Shown piece after piece: positions 1 to 11,470 of a stretch of 64,000 nt of DNA; the stretch's first letter is position 1; each line of letters starts with the position of its first letter. The stretch is from Atrina japonica. Its lineage: Eukaryota; Mollusca; Bivalvia; Pterioida; Pinnidae. The stretch covers positions 1 to 64,000 of the forward strand of contig BROG01000081.1 in the NCBI GenBank assembly GCA_030159075.1. The letters are read 5' to 3'. The notes beneath the pieces are model-generated. The model ran no database searches and had not been told where the DNA came from. It was given only the letters and a program-made list of their open reading frames with translations. The position numbers and the translations under genes are program-made.

Positions 1-107
1 GCTTAAATACATATGTTTAGGATAATGCATAATTCTTACATAGTCAATGGCTATCACATATTATTGCGCTAAACAATACAGCTGCGTTCGTAGTTATTCA
101 ATATTAG

Positions 108-280
108 GAAAGACGACAATAAAGTCGCAAAATTGTGGGGCGAAAAGAAGACAAAACGCCAGGCTAAAAGCAAATCGCTAATGTGTGGATTATTTTGTCG
201 TCTTTTCATTTTGTTGTCTTTTAATTTTGTCGTCTTTAAGAGGCGACAAAATGTTGATTTGTCGTCTTTTCGCCCCGATA
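108..280. repeat. Foldback repeat with GACGACAAAA motifs
   Basis: GGGGCGAAAAGAAGACAAAA near 137 pairs with TTTGTCGTCTTTTCGCCCC near 258-276. Several further TTGTCGTCTTT units lie between and after. It looks like a small inverted-repeat element; related words occur at 380-440. Confidence 0.5.
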
Positions 281-300
281 TAACAAAAATTCGACATGGC

Positions 301-2300
301 ACAAATTACCCACCATAGGAAGGGGTAAATCATTTACCTTTTATTAAGATATTTTAAGGTTGCAAATTAGCGATGCCAATAGACGACATTTTAAGGTCAC
401 CAATTTCCAGGACGAAAAGTCAAGACTAAAAGACTACATTTAATATGTATATATAATTAAAGAATAACTAACTCTTGCCCTAAATGTTGCTTATTATTGA
501 ATATCTCTTCAAATAATTTTTCATGTATCCGGAAGTACTTTAGTGTATATTTATTATATTTTTACACAGTTTCAAAATTTAAAAAATATATATGGTAGCT
601 ATGTGCACCGCGCAATTGAAAATGCATACGTAGCTGAGTTGTTTTTTTTATAAACATGATCATCCACCAGTGAAAATCTCTTTGATGTTTGATTTCACTG
701 GGAAATAAAAGAAATAGTTGTACTATTGTTGTAAATAATAATACTTCTGAGGTCGCAAATGCACTCCAGATTCCGTATACACGGCTCTAAAATGAAATCA
801 ATAAAGTTAACAAAATTGAATAATGATTGTGATTAACGATATCGGACATTATACATTTTGTTTATTTGTGTTTTTCGCCACACTAAACAATTTTTCAACT
901 ATATGTTGGCAGTCAGCTTTTATTTCTCTCCTATCGACCTGAACATTTCTAACAGGAATGTATGTTCCCGTTGCTAAAACATGTTGTTCTACCCGTATCT
1001 TTCCTCCGTTTACCGGAAGATTTTTAAGGGTGTTTCCCCTCGGGGAAGTTTTCTGAACTTATTTGTAAATTTAATGGAAAGGACCGTCGGTTTTAAATGG
1101 AGGCCAATATGACGGAATCTAGATATTCACATGGTAAAAACACTACCTTCACGCACAAAAAAAAAATAAAAACAAACAAAGAAACAAAAACCACGTACAC
1201 ATATACACACGTTTTATAATAATCTAAAAGTTCGATTTTATAATGATAACTTAGAATCATAATGACCCGAGTGCAATGGGAGCTAACAAATTATTGCTCA
1301 TGGAAACAACATGTTTTCGTGCTCATGAAATGAATAAATATTACTGAATTAATTATAAAAACTATTGAATTATAAGGCATCGGCCAGATGTTGTTGAGAT
1401 TATAATTGGCTATAGTCCACCAACGTCTTGACAACTTCGGAAACCCATGACGACGAGGTACATCATCTTAAATCAGATTTACGATTTTGATTTCGGTCGA
1501 ATCCTGCAATCCCTGTTTCTGAACTCGGACAAAATTAGAAGCATTTAGTTTTTTGTTGTTGTTGTTGTTGTTGTTTTTTTCTTCTTCTTTTCTTTTTTTT
1601 TTTTTTTCTTTAATATAATTTCTTTCTCTTTTCGTGATCATTCATCTTCATCTCAGCTAAATTTGCCGGGTGCATGTTCTATTTTAGTGCAAGAAGTTAA
1701 TTTTCCGGGGTATAAATGTTATTTCAACGGAACTATAATAAATATAAATATTTTGACTATATAGCATAATTATTACGGATTGGACCGACTTATAGAAAAA
1801 AGAACTCCACCCTTTGGTAGGTCAATATATAGCTTAGTTACTTCAGATTGAGCCGACGTGCAGAAAGTGGAGACAACCCTGGTGTAGGTGACATTAGAGC
1901 TCAATTATTACAGAGCCGACTTAGGCTATAGATACCAAAGCCTTTCACAGCTATCTCACACTTACTATAATTGTGTTATACAATGTGTCTGAATATTTGT
2001 TTCCGCTTATCATTTGAATGTAAACAATATTTATTGCCACATTTTTATTCTAGCATAAAGTGAATAATATGGAATAACAATAAGATATTTTCCTATTTAA
2101 CATGTGTAACATGTGTAACTTAAATTTTGAACATTGTACATAATCTGCATTCCAAATTTCATTACCAACAAGTATTACATTACTTTAAAAAAAAACAGTG
2201 GCCATTCACATTTGTGATACATTTGAGTTTCGTTAAATGTTCATATTCTGGTGCTCCTTTAAGTATTCAGCTGTTTTTTGGTTTTTTTTTTTGGTTTTTT
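301..2300. other. Gene-free flank
   Basis: No supported gene. Contains (GTT)n and T-rich runs at 1550-1610, and a short tandem repeat at 1765-1925 of about three copies, period near 65 bp, with the shared word CCGAC. Confidence 0.5.
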
Positions 2301-2303
2301 AAC

Positions 2304-2452
2304 CTCGGGCCGTCACCATAAAACTTGAGAATTTACTTAAGTCTGAGAATTTTCTCAACCTGGCCTGCTCACCCAATCTCAGGATCAACCAAAGTTGGGT
2401 AAAATATTTACACTTCAGTAATTCTGAAGTTTTATGGTGTCAGGCCTTGGGC
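2304..2452. mobile_element. Foldback MITE-like element
   Basis: The left arm contains CACCATAAAACTTGAGAATT and the right arm is its near reverse complement (AATTCTGAAGTTTTATGGTG). The outer parts are GGGCC-like. About 150 bp with no coding capacity. Confidence 0.65.
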
Positions 2453-3329
2453 CCCCCTGCCAATAGTCAAGTGAGCCACAGACTATTTTTCTCATTATTC
2501 GCTAAAATAAAAATCGGCTAATTTTCTGTTCCTGTTTGGTGGATATATATTGAGCGATCACAGAGAAGTACTTTTGACTAGCAATAAATAAAGCCTTGAC
2601 TTTAGAAAAAATGTGCTACATGTATTTAAATGGTAGTTTACTTGCCAGGATTTTGCATAAAATTACCAGCCATATTTCGTATCAGAAAAAATCTCCATAA
2701 CCTGTTTTATGATGTCGCTGCGCTGCGCCATCGTTAATTAACATTTTATTGCGCCAAAATTTCCAAGTGTCATCGTAATATATGCTACTGTAGTGTAAAC
2801 AATTTTGGTATTGCAACTATTTTTCATTGTTTTGATAAAAGGTTATTTATCCCCGATTTATAAATTAACAGGCCTGTATAGACTAAGCAATATATGATAT
2901 ACAAACACAGGCCTTTCTACAGAAATCATCAGCCGACAAAATCATCACAGTCGCGACTCGTTTGCTTGTTTTAATTTTTTCAAGGTGGGTGGGGAAGTCG
3001 AAGTTAGCTCCATTGTTAAATTTTGACCCATAGAGATCCCTGTCAGACTCGTATTCAATGAGAGTAAGCTAGTGAGTTAATACAAATTTTAATTGGCTAA
3101 TATAACAAAAATCTTGGACGGCTTTTTTGTTCACTGTTTTTTTAATCCAAGTTAAGCTTTTTTTAACTCTTTCCGATACAGCATGATATCATGTTGAAGG
3201 GTGAGTACTTGTCTTTATGTAGGTCTACGAGTCATGTGGAAATATTTGTCAAATAAGGTGCGCATTTTTGGTTTATTTATCAACATATTTTATTTCTTCG
3301 TCACAGCATAGACGTATATACGTCTCTGA

Positions 3330-3660
3330 TTTAGCCAGGTTTTGGAATATCTATGTCGGAAACCACATTGAAACATGAAGTTTCCGCATGGTTCCAGCAA
3401 GTTTCCGTAGATTTCAGCAGGTGTCAGCATGCGGAAAAAGACTGGATTCGTGGACGGCTTGGGTGTATGCATGCGGAAACTTACTGAAACCTACTCAAAC
3501 TTTACGGAAACCGCATTGAAACCTGAGGTTTCCGCCAAGTTTCAGCTAATTTCCATCGGTTTCCGCATGCGGAAACAAACTGGAGTTTCTGAGTGGAAAC
3601 GTGATGGAAACTTAGATTTCCGCTTGACTTTCTCCAAGTTTTAGCAATTCGGAAACTGTA
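3330..3660. repeat. Degenerate repeat with TTTCCGCATGCGGAAA words
   Basis: Many short GGAAAC, TTTCCG and CATGCGGAAA units occur on both strands over 330 bp. Short open frames on both strands are by-products of this repeat. Confidence 0.5.
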
Positions 3661-4007
3661 TGTTTTGTGCAGTGATGTAAATGACCATTTCAAGAAGTTT
3701 TACTTTTGAAATCGTACAAATAAGAACCGAACTGCGCTCGCTTTCAAGGATTTGCCTTAATTCATATTAATGATTATTAAATGTTGCTTTACTGATCATA
3801 TCATTCCGAGGCAGTCACATTTTAAATTATTTGGAATGTTTTATACGCCTCATTTTGTCCAAATTCTGATATACTGAAATATGACGAGTAAAATAGGCAG
3901 GACACCAACGATCTATATTGAAGGTTACTACTATTACTGAATGGAAAACTAATCGCGTCATCGTTAATCAATAACAGTTACCGCCCTTTGTTGGACGTTG
4001 CATCCGG

Positions 4008-4015
4008 TGACGTCA
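4008..4015 (+). promoter_or_regulatory. Palindromic CRE-type site upstream of the coiled-coil gene
   Basis: A perfect TGACGTCA sits 169 bases before the ATG at 4177. This is the consensus palindrome for CREB/ATF bZIP factors. Its position in the likely proximal promoter suggests a working element, but no transcription start is visible. Confidence 0.4.
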
Positions 4016-4176
4016 CTGTTGTACCAGTATTCCCTAACGACCTTTCCTTGTGGCATGCAACACTAGTCTACAGGAGACGACAATTTTCAACAAAGATTTT
4101 GATAAGTCATTCATTACAAGTCAAAATATTGTCTACAGTTCGGAGAAAAATATAGATCTAGTCCTATATTATCATC

Positions 4177-7100
4177 ATGGGTGAGTAGTAGGTGATTGAT
4201 AAACTAACTTTCAACTAAGAGATGTAGTAAAGAATTTGTAATTATATCCAATTGTTTTTTATTTTACTTAAACGAGCATTGGCCACTAACTTTAACCGTA
4301 GGCCTATACACATTTACTTAGGGTTTGTGAATTAATTTTTTCGAATATACCAAAATATACAGAATACATGCATCGCACGGACAAAAGTTTATAATTTTTA
4401 TCACTATCAGATTTTTCTGAAAATTGATTGTTTGAAAATTCAAATTTGATAATCAATCTAAAACTTTATAATTTTCTAGTGTAAGATGCCTGGACGAAAT
4501 ATAACAGCAAATCTTGTAAAAATAATTTCGATAAAGTAAATGCATATAACTGACGTTTGTAGTTTGCAGTGTTAGTGATGCTAGGGCCGAGTGGTTGTGG
4601 AATTGTGTCAGCGTGCGTTCGAATCTCGATTAGACATATTACGGTTACATAAGAAATTGTGCCAGTTTATTTTCCAGAAGCCCTATTTCTAGGTAAACAG
4701 ATACAGGTCGCCGGGTCATCTGCATTCATAAACCCGGACACTGTTCATAGGTAGACAGAGTGATATAGGCAGATAGAATAGGATAGGATTCGATAATACA
4801 GAGAGAGAGAGAGAGATGATCTATAGATAGAAAAAAAGTAGATCGATAGAGAAGTAGATATATATGTCATAAACATTAATATAATAGTCTAACCAGTCCA
4901 TGCTGTCACCTATAACTAGCAGTCCCCTTCTTTAAGCGAACAGTTTTAATTTTTTCCTCACATTTTCCTTGATTAATTGTACCCCAATAAGCCGTCACCT
5001 TCTTAACGAGGTCCGTGGCCACTCCTTTCACGTACAAAGTTATCAAGCTGACCGAATTAAATGGTCAGTCAAATATATCCCGGTCACTTGTGGTCCAAAC
5101 ATATACTGGTCCTAAAACTTATGATACTTTAAAACACGTCAGAAATATTCAGATTAAATATTTTTGGATAAAAAATTACAGAAAAAATTCGTAAATCTTA
5201 AGTTTTTAAATGATATCAGTTAACTATATATCATGTACTATTTTCTTACAGAAGCCTCTAATTCACCAAACAATATGGAAGAAACATGTGAAGAAGTGAT
5301 TGAGAAATATGTAAGTTTTCAATTCATTCCAAGCTTACCCGTTTTATCTTCTATATCTATAAACCTGGCGGTCAGATATATATATACATAATTTCATGTA
5401 CAGACCATTTACATGTTGATTGAGCAAACTCGAAACATTTTAAACATGTGCATAAAATGGAACAGGAAGGATTGTTTTAACACATACAATACTTCCCCAT
5501 AGATATACAAGCCAATACCAACCGTCAACAATATTCATGCGATAAGGCGCGTTCGTTTAAAATATTTTACGGCGTATTCCTAATATATTTCAATTAATTA
5601 TTTTCTATTATTATAAATGATTTTATATGTTGTACAATTTCAGTTTAAAACGTTTATAATATTATTCATGATTTTGTTATGTTGTATGTGGATTACATTA
5701 AAAACGAAGTAAAAATGCCGTTATTGAAGGCTATTATTGACGAAGGAATAGACACTGGGGTGAGTTTGACTGACATTTCTAATTGACTGTTGGACATACT
5801 GGGAGTTTGTGCGCGACGCACAAGGTATGCAACATCGTCCACCTCCACGCGTTCCAAGATCTTTATTACTTTCGTTGGATTGCATTAACCATCACGTTGA
5901 ACAGTTTTGGCGTCCATGACTGTGTAGCTGGAAGTTAAAATGTAGAAACTTCATGAACCAATGAAATTGCGTCTTACATTAATATAAGAAACACTCAATT
6001 TAAAAAAAAAGTAGTGAAGGAAAATCATGTCCGAAAAGAAAGTACATATATAGGTTATGATTTACATGTCATTTACTGAAATTCTTTATCCATTAAAACC
6101 ATGTCAATTTTAGTGTGCTTCTATAGTGAACGGTGGAAAGATACAAACTTCTACAAAAAAGAAATCTAAATAATATAATACATATTTAGCATGTCATACA
6201 TGCACTATACCGTTGCGCACAATTGATACTGACGGTAACACGTGTTCTATATGCGCTAATAGTGAATGGAAGTAGATTGTGACTATAGGCGGCTTTCGCC
6301 TTTGTCAACGCCTAGCAAAAAGGCATTAATTGTAGAATACCATATAGTTCATTTCAATATTATTATCTACTCGATCTATTTCTAGTTTTTGTTTTCTTTA
6401 CAGGATCATATATTTCAACAGCTAGTAAAAGATTTCTGGGCTCATGTGAATAGGCCAGATTTACAATCTGCACTACAAAACCAAAATAGTTTGCGTCAGC
6501 AGATATATGTTTTAAAGATGGAGGCAGAAATAAAAAATCGAATTTTTCAAGGATCTATGACACCCAGTGAGTTACTAGTAACCCCGGAAATGGAAAATGC
6601 CTTGACAGGAAGTAGCATACTGGAAGAGGAAGAAGCCGAAATACGATTAAAGATGGTTGAAGGATTAAAAAACGATTTCGATACAGAGATTACCAAGATC
6701 GAAAACTTACTCCATATTAATATTGAACAGATAATGGAAGCTTCCAATGGCATTGAGACAAATAAAATAAGAAAAGAAATCAACGATAACACAAAACAAC
6801 AGAAAAGGAAATTGTTTAGAAACATCAGAATTGATATAAGAAAGAGGGTGTTCGAAAAAATAGAAAAGGAAAGAAATAAAAAAGAGATGCAGTTAACGAG
6901 AAAAATGGGAGAATTACGAGTGCAAAACCTTTTGAGGGAAGAAAAAAGGCGGGAAATAGATCAAAAAATGGAAAAGGAGCGAGAAATATTCCAAAATGAT
7001 TTCGAGATAAATAAAAAAGAAAAACTGAGACAAATATATGACTCCTACAACATGGAAAGGGTGAAATTAATGAATGAAGCACACCAGAAAGCTACAGTAC

Positions 7101-7357
7101 TAGAGAAACAAATACAGACAGAGAACGATCTAAGGTTAAGGGAAATGGCAGTCCTTCTTAAAACAGAAAAAGAAAGAGAAATGAATGAACGTTATGGGAA
7201 GGAGGTGTCTCTGATGGAAATTAACGAATATCAGCAAAATATTTCAAGTAATCAAGAAGTCAAAGAAAATACTGATAAGAGCAAAACTACGAACCAAACC
7301 GGACGCAAAAAGAGGTCGTTTTTACGAAGATTATTAAACTTCCTCAGGTGTTCGTAA
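4177..7357 (+). CDS. Unrecognised coiled-coil protein, spliced (exons 4177-4180, 5252-5310, 6404-7357)
   Basis: I do not recognise this protein. The model uses a tiny first coding exon (ATGG, then a GTGAGT donor), a 59-nt exon with a TTCTTACAG acceptor and GTAAGT donor, and a 954-nt last exon after a T-rich CAG acceptor. These join in frame to 338 residues. The start MEASNSPNNMEETCEEV is short and acidic. From about residue 40 onward the sequence is almost entirely charged helix (runs of E, K, R, Q, I, L), so a long coiled coil is likely, strongest around residues 150-290. The last 20 residues are strikingly basic and amphipathic (GRKKRSFLRRLLNFLRCS) with a cysteine next to last, which suggests membrane or nucleic-acid contact. 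There is no GTPase, kinase or transmembrane segment. It could be a free-standing relative of the coiled-coil tail of immune GTPases of the GIMAP type, but that is only a guess. Exon 3 at 5644-5759 is left out of this model because it breaks the frame. Confidence 0.65.
4570..4770 (+). repeat. Degenerate tRNA-headed SINE-like sequence
   Basis: GGCCGAGTGGTT resembles an A box, and GCGTTCGAATCTC 40 bases later resembles a B box. A non-tRNA body follows. No tRNA folding is possible, so this is a SINE relic in intron 1 of the coiled-coil gene. Confidence 0.4.
5252..5310 (+). CDS. Coding exon 2 of the coiled-coil gene
   Basis: A 59-nt exon between a polypyrimidine-CAG acceptor and a GTAAGT donor. 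Joined to the ATGG of exon 1 it gives 21 residues ending in VIEKY at a codon boundary. The other two frames contain stops, which supports the frame chosen. Confidence 0.6.
5644..5759 (+). other. Candidate alternative (poison) exon of the coiled-coil gene
   Basis: A segment flanked by a plausible acceptor (ACAATTTCAG) and a strong donor (GGG|GTGAGT). One frame reads as natural protein (YVDYIKNEVKMPLLKAI) and joins exon 4 perfectly at a codon boundary. But its length is 116 nt, not a multiple of three. Entering from exon 2 reads the wrong frame and meets TAA, and the good frame itself has TAA at its third base. It can be coding only if translation starts at the internal ATG at 5679. It may be a poison exon, an alternative first coding exon or chance. 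Confidence 0.35.
6404..7357 (+). CDS. Last coding exon of the coiled-coil gene
   Basis: The open frame continues from the CAG acceptor at 6401-6403 to a TAA stop and encodes 317 residues (DHIFQQLVKDFW to NFLRCS). The ATG just upstream at 6389 lies inside the polypyrimidine tract, so it is probably not a real start. Composition is rich in E, K, R, I and L with almost no Gly or Pro after residue 110, as expected for a long helix. Confidence 0.8.
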   Translation, partial: DHIFQQLVKDFWAHVNRPDLQSALQNQNSLRQQIYVLKMEAEIKNRIFQGSMTPSELLVTPEMENALTGSSILEEEEAEIRLKMVEGLKNDFDTEITKIENLLHINIEQIMEASNGIETNKIRKEINDNTKQQKRKLFRNIRIDIRKRVFEKIEKERNKKEMQLTRKMGELRVQNLLREEKRREIDQKMEKEREIFQNDFEINKKEKLRQIYDSYNMERVKLMNEAHQKATVLEKQIQTENDLRLREMAVLLKTEKEREMNERYGKEVSLMEINEYQQNISSNQEVKENTDKSKTTNQTGRKKRSFLRRLLNFLRCS

Positions 7358-9059
7358 TCAGAAAACAATTGTCTTTAAAGTGCTACCTGCGATAACAAAA
7401 GTTTTATGTTTGGATTTTAATAATGAATTTCAACATACACACAAATTTAAAGATTGGGCTGGGGCGTTATCCTATTTTTCAAATTCAATTCATGCTTACA
7501 AGAGTTATCTGTCTTTGGGCAGAATTATTTATAACATGACCTAAAAGAAATGACCTAACTTTGCATGTCTCAGTCTGTTTCACTGTGTTTTGGTCGGATT
7601 GCGAAGCACAATCTGGTTCATAAAATGGCGATGTCCGTCCGTCTGCATCATCTGTTTGGTTTAGCTCTCACGTTTTTTCGGCTTGACCAAAGTAGTAAAA
7701 GGAGTTGGGTTGGCATTAGAAACCTATGGTATTTTCATATTTCATTATAACTTTAAAATAGTAGAGCTTTTATAAATTAAACAATATATTACCTGTTCTT
7801 ATGGGAAGAAAAATCATTGATGTAAATCTGGGATATGCCCAAGCACCTTTAACCTATTTTTATGAATTACTTGAAAACCATTCACAAATAACCAACAGGG
7901 CTGAATAAATCTCATTGGCTGAACCCGAACTACTATTGTAATGAAAATGTTTGCACCTGAAGTTGGATCAGGCCAGTTGTACGAGACCAAAGTTTGCGAT
8001 AAAAGTAATTAGAGGGAAAGAGGTCTGTTATTGAAGTGTTTAACAATGTCAAGTTTCCTACCTTTGACATATTCTTCTAATCTGAAGAAATTGTGATCGA
8101 AACGAGATACAGGTTTAACGCAAGTCCATGCCTGATTGTGTTTAGATGTGATGTAGGCTAATGTTCCATACTACGCAAGTTTTCAGTTATGGAAGAAACA
8201 ACTCGTGTAAGTTGATTATCATGTTTATCTAACTCTCGTTAGTTAATTTTCAAAATTTGAAAAGACACTGGCGTCTTCTCAAATTTTAAAAATTGAACAA
8301 CTCGAGTTAGATAAATATGATAATCAACTAACATTCATTGTAGAATCTCATTTAATCAGGTTCCATCATTATAGTTATTTCATTTTCGTGTTTACATTTT
8401 TGTTTGGTCTAAATCGTAAAGGTAATTTCCCATTTTTCCGAGTTGAGTGTATTATACCTCATTAAAACTTACGATGGCCACTTACTTTCAGTACTTTGAT
8501 TATTGACATGTCTGCAACTACAAGTAGAGTAACAATCCGTAAGACCCATGGCGTCAATTTCATGTGTAGAATGCTTTTTGTCAAAATAGTTACTACGTGT
8601 TAACAGAGGTATGGACGATCAGAGCTCTCGGAGTGTAAGGAGAGTGCCAAAAGAACAAATCCTTTTAAAGTGGGTCTGTCGGTTAATTTTGACACAGATT
8701 GATTGATTGTTTCAAGACTTTTGTGTTTACTTTCATGTTTATACATGACATTTTGTTGGAAATACATATATATTTAGCTATAGTATATATAACAAGTAAA
8801 ACTGGGGAAAATGTATTATCTCGCCGAGTTGAACTGGCAGCATGAAATCATTATCCATCAGTGAATGATTGTTAGCGAACATACGATGATTGAATTAATC
8901 ACTCAGCTAATTGCAAGTATGGCTTTGGGTTAGATACATGTATATATTCTCCTGTCATACCAACTTTTTTATTATATACATAACATCTATAGCTGATGTA
9001 AATAAACTCGTATTTTAAAGTCAATATGATAATCTTGTTTTCTATAATTATGTTTCACT
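7358..9059. other. Gene-free stretch after the coiled-coil gene
   Basis: An AATAAA at about 7906 could be the polyadenylation signal of the upstream gene, but this is a guess. Apart from the foldback at 8206-8333 nothing coding is seen. Confidence 0.4.
8206..8333. mobile_element. Near-perfect hairpin element, about 128 bp
   Basis: Arms of about 55 bp (left starts AGTTGATTATCATGTTTATC) are separated by a loop of under 20 bases near GACACTGGCGTCTTC. Typical of a foldback MITE. Confidence 0.75.
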
Positions 9060-9590
9060 GCCGGGAATGTATATTGGCTTGATAGTTGTTGTCTTATCGT
9101 CAATATCAGTTTTAATCAGAAAGTACGTGGTGCACATATAGATAGTGGATTCTTATCGTCTATAACAGCTTTGATCAGGACATACGTGGTATACATATAG
9201 TGGTTGTCTTATCGTCTATAGCAGCTATGATCAGGAAGTACGTGGTACACATATAGACAGTGATTGTCTTCTCGTCTATATCAGGTGTGATCAGGAAGTA
9301 CGTGGTACACATAGATAGTGGTTGTCTTATCATCTATATCAGCTTTTATCAGGAAGTACGTGGTACACATATAGATAGTGGTTGTCGTATCGTCTATAAC
9401 AGCTGTGATCAGGAAGAACGTGCTAGATAGTGGTTGTCTTCTCCACAATATCAACTATGATCAGGAAGAACATGCTAGAGAGTGGTTATTTTTTCGATAT
9501 TATGAACTATGATCAGGAAGTACGTGCTACACAGTGGATGTCTTATCGTTTCTATTAGATGTGATCGGAAAGTGCATGGTATGTATATAG
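9060..9590. repeat. Minisatellite, period about 58-62 bp
   Basis: About nine degenerate copies containing ATCAGGAAGTACGTGGTAC and TAGTGGTTGTCTTATCGTC. It directly abuts the left limit of recognisable Polinton sequence. Confidence 0.8.
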
Positions 9591-9599
9591 CTTCAACGG

Positions 9600-10057
9600 G
9601 AACATCATGTTCATTTCATTCAAAATATACTTGAGGATGACGAAGTCTTAGTTTCTGATCCAACTCGTCGTCACCTACTTGTCTTTGATGATATGATGGG
9701 TAGTTAAGCTTTCGATTCTATCGTAGAATGGTTTACACGTAAAACACATCATCGGAACACAAGTGTGATATACAATACTTGTTTGATCGTGTTAAACAAT
9801 ATCGTACCATAAGTCTGAATGCTCATTATCTCGTCCTGTTTAAGAATCCTAGAGATAAATCTCAAGTGACCAGCTTATCACGTCAATTAGATCTACCAGG
9901 ATTAATCCATGCTTATCACTATGCTACAAAATCGTTCTCATGGTTATCTCTTGATTAATCTCACATCGTCTACTCCTGATGATCTAAGATTAAGATCAGA
10001 TCTGTTTCATCCTTGGTGTACGGGAGGTATAATGTTGCATACACCTTATAAGTAGAC
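9600..10057 (+). pseudogene. Polinton packaging ATPase (FtsK/HerA type), C-terminal fragment
   Basis: One frame reads LEDDEVLVSDPTRRHLLVFDDMM, in which LLVFDDMM is a Walker B motif, then SIVEWFTRKTHHRNTSVIY, the segment that follows it in packaging ATPases of Polintons and related viruses. The Walker A region is missing upstream. At least one in-frame stop and two frameshifts follow, and recognisable pieces such as SLNAHYLVLFKNPRDKSQ and DDLRLRSDLFHPW continue in other frames. The protein would pump DNA into capsids. It is clearly inactive. Confidence 0.75.
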
Positions 10058-10130
10058 AGTAACTTTCTTTACTCCGACATTTCTCGTATTCCTGTTAACG
10101 TAGAATCATGAATCCTTTACCTAAAGAAAA

Positions 10131-10460
10131 TTGCAATTGGAGAAAGATCCCGTAAGACGCCAAAAACTGTTAGAATTAGGTAGAGACGCTCTATTAAAAT
10201 GGTTTGGTCTGAGGGATAAAAATCTTCTGTCTGGTACACTTCCAGTGACCAAACCTACAGCACCGTTAATACAGAGAAATGCTGATCATTTAAAAATCAT
10301 TGCTGACCCAAAAGCTGATGCAGAAGCTAAGAAAACTGCTATCTTAAAACGGGGAGGGGCAGGGTTCTTAGGTGGGGTATTAATTCGATCCCTATTACAG
10401 TGGGCTAGTCGTCTAAAGAAGAACACTGTACATAAAAAAGAAAAACACCCCTCCTCCTAA
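10131..10460 (+). pseudogene. Polinton small basic protein, uninterrupted stretch
   Basis: An open stretch of 109 residues directly after the ATPase fragment. It begins LEKDPVRRQKLLELGRDALL and ends in a Lys-rich tail (KKNTVHKKEKH). A Gly-rich hydrophobic patch, LKRGGAGFLGGVLIRSLL, sits near residues 75-92. Small proteins with such a KRGG hydrophobic patch and a basic region occur in Polintons and may be minor capsid or core proteins. The function is an inference. The frame breaks soon after, in a Lys-rich segment (10460-10510). Confidence 0.5.
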
Positions 10461-11047
10461 TCAGAAGAAGAGCGCTAAGAAGAAGAAGAGTCCTAAGAAG
10501 AAGAACCCGCAATTGGTTTTAAACTGAATCTGAAACAAATTCGTGAAGCTGACACATTGAATCAGGCTTCTCCTACTCGAATATCGTCGCCACCTGTAAC
10601 CATCAGCCCTGTATACCAGGAACTTCTGCTACTGCAACACCTATCTATGGACAACCTATACGTCTTACTGGTAGACCTAATATCAAAATTACTCAACGGA
10701 AACAACCTCCTATTACTAAGACTAAAGCAGTCTAACAGAAACTGAATGTACCGAAGAAGTCTACTCCTACTGCTACTCCCAAGCAGTCCTTGTTATTTCC
10801 CTTATTACCAAAACCTTTAACTGCAAAAGATGTATCATCTCAGCTGAACAAACGTGTTACGTCTACTCCAAAGTTTGATCGTTTACGATCGTTTGCTTCT
10901 ACCTTTGGATCTCCCATCAACAGTCAGCCTAAGACACATGCTACTTCATATATGAATAGCTACAAATGTCTATGGTGTAGGGTTCTTTTTACTACGAGTA
11001 AAGAACTTCAAGATCATAAACGACTTCAGCATCCTATGTTGCTATAG
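10461..11047 (+). pseudogene. Polinton protein remnant with C-terminal C2H2 zinc finger
   Basis: Two open pieces (10557-10745 and 10790-11047) separated by a stop or shift. Both have Pro/Thr/Ser/Lys-rich low-complexity sequence, so they probably derive from one gene. The end reads YKCLWCRVLFTTSKELQDH then KRLQH, a C-x2-C-x12-H-x4-H zinc finger that could bind nucleic acid. The product is not recognised beyond the finger. Confidence 0.5.
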
Positions 11048-11113
11048 GTTTATAAAACTACCTCAGATCATGTATTGAGTCATTTGTATAGAATACTTAG
11101 TTGTAGTTACATC

Positions 11114-11454
11114 ATGGCACCCAGAAAAGGTAAGCATGGGCTTGAATCTCATGCCGCTTTGATTAAAGTCTTAGGACAAAAGCAGTATCCTATTGAGTTT
11201 TAAAAGATGATCTTACGGTATGCCCTGATGACACGATCATGAAAATTTGTGAAGTGGTGTATAACATCTTAAAAGGAGTGATTCCTTTAACAAAACGTCA
11301 GAAACAGCACTTGGGTTCAAAGAAACGGGTCTTAACAAAACTAGTTCATTCTCAATTACTGTCCCTCTAACGACGTCGTATTCTAACGAATCAACAGGGT
11401 GGTGTTTTACCTATCTTACCCTTATTAGCGCCATTACTAGGAGCCATAGCTTAA
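11114..11454 (+). pseudogene. Polinton core-like protein, frameshifted
   Basis: Starts MAPRKGKHGLESHAALIKVL, then in shifted frames DDTIMKICEVVYNILKGVI, LTKRQKQHLGSKKRVLTK and a hydrophobic end with repeated Leu-Pro (GGVLPILPLLAPLLGAIA). The NILKGxIPLTxRQKxxL block followed by a GG-hydrophobic tail recurs in animal Polintons and may be a DNA-binding core or membrane-active minor capsid protein. At least two frame breaks are present. Confidence 0.55.
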
Positions 11455-11470
11455 AATCTATTCTATAACT

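Noticed and set aside
6547..7082. Minus-strand frames over exon 4 of the coiled-coil gene
   Set aside because: Hydrophobic antisense shadows of a Lys/Glu-rich coding exon; no splice context.
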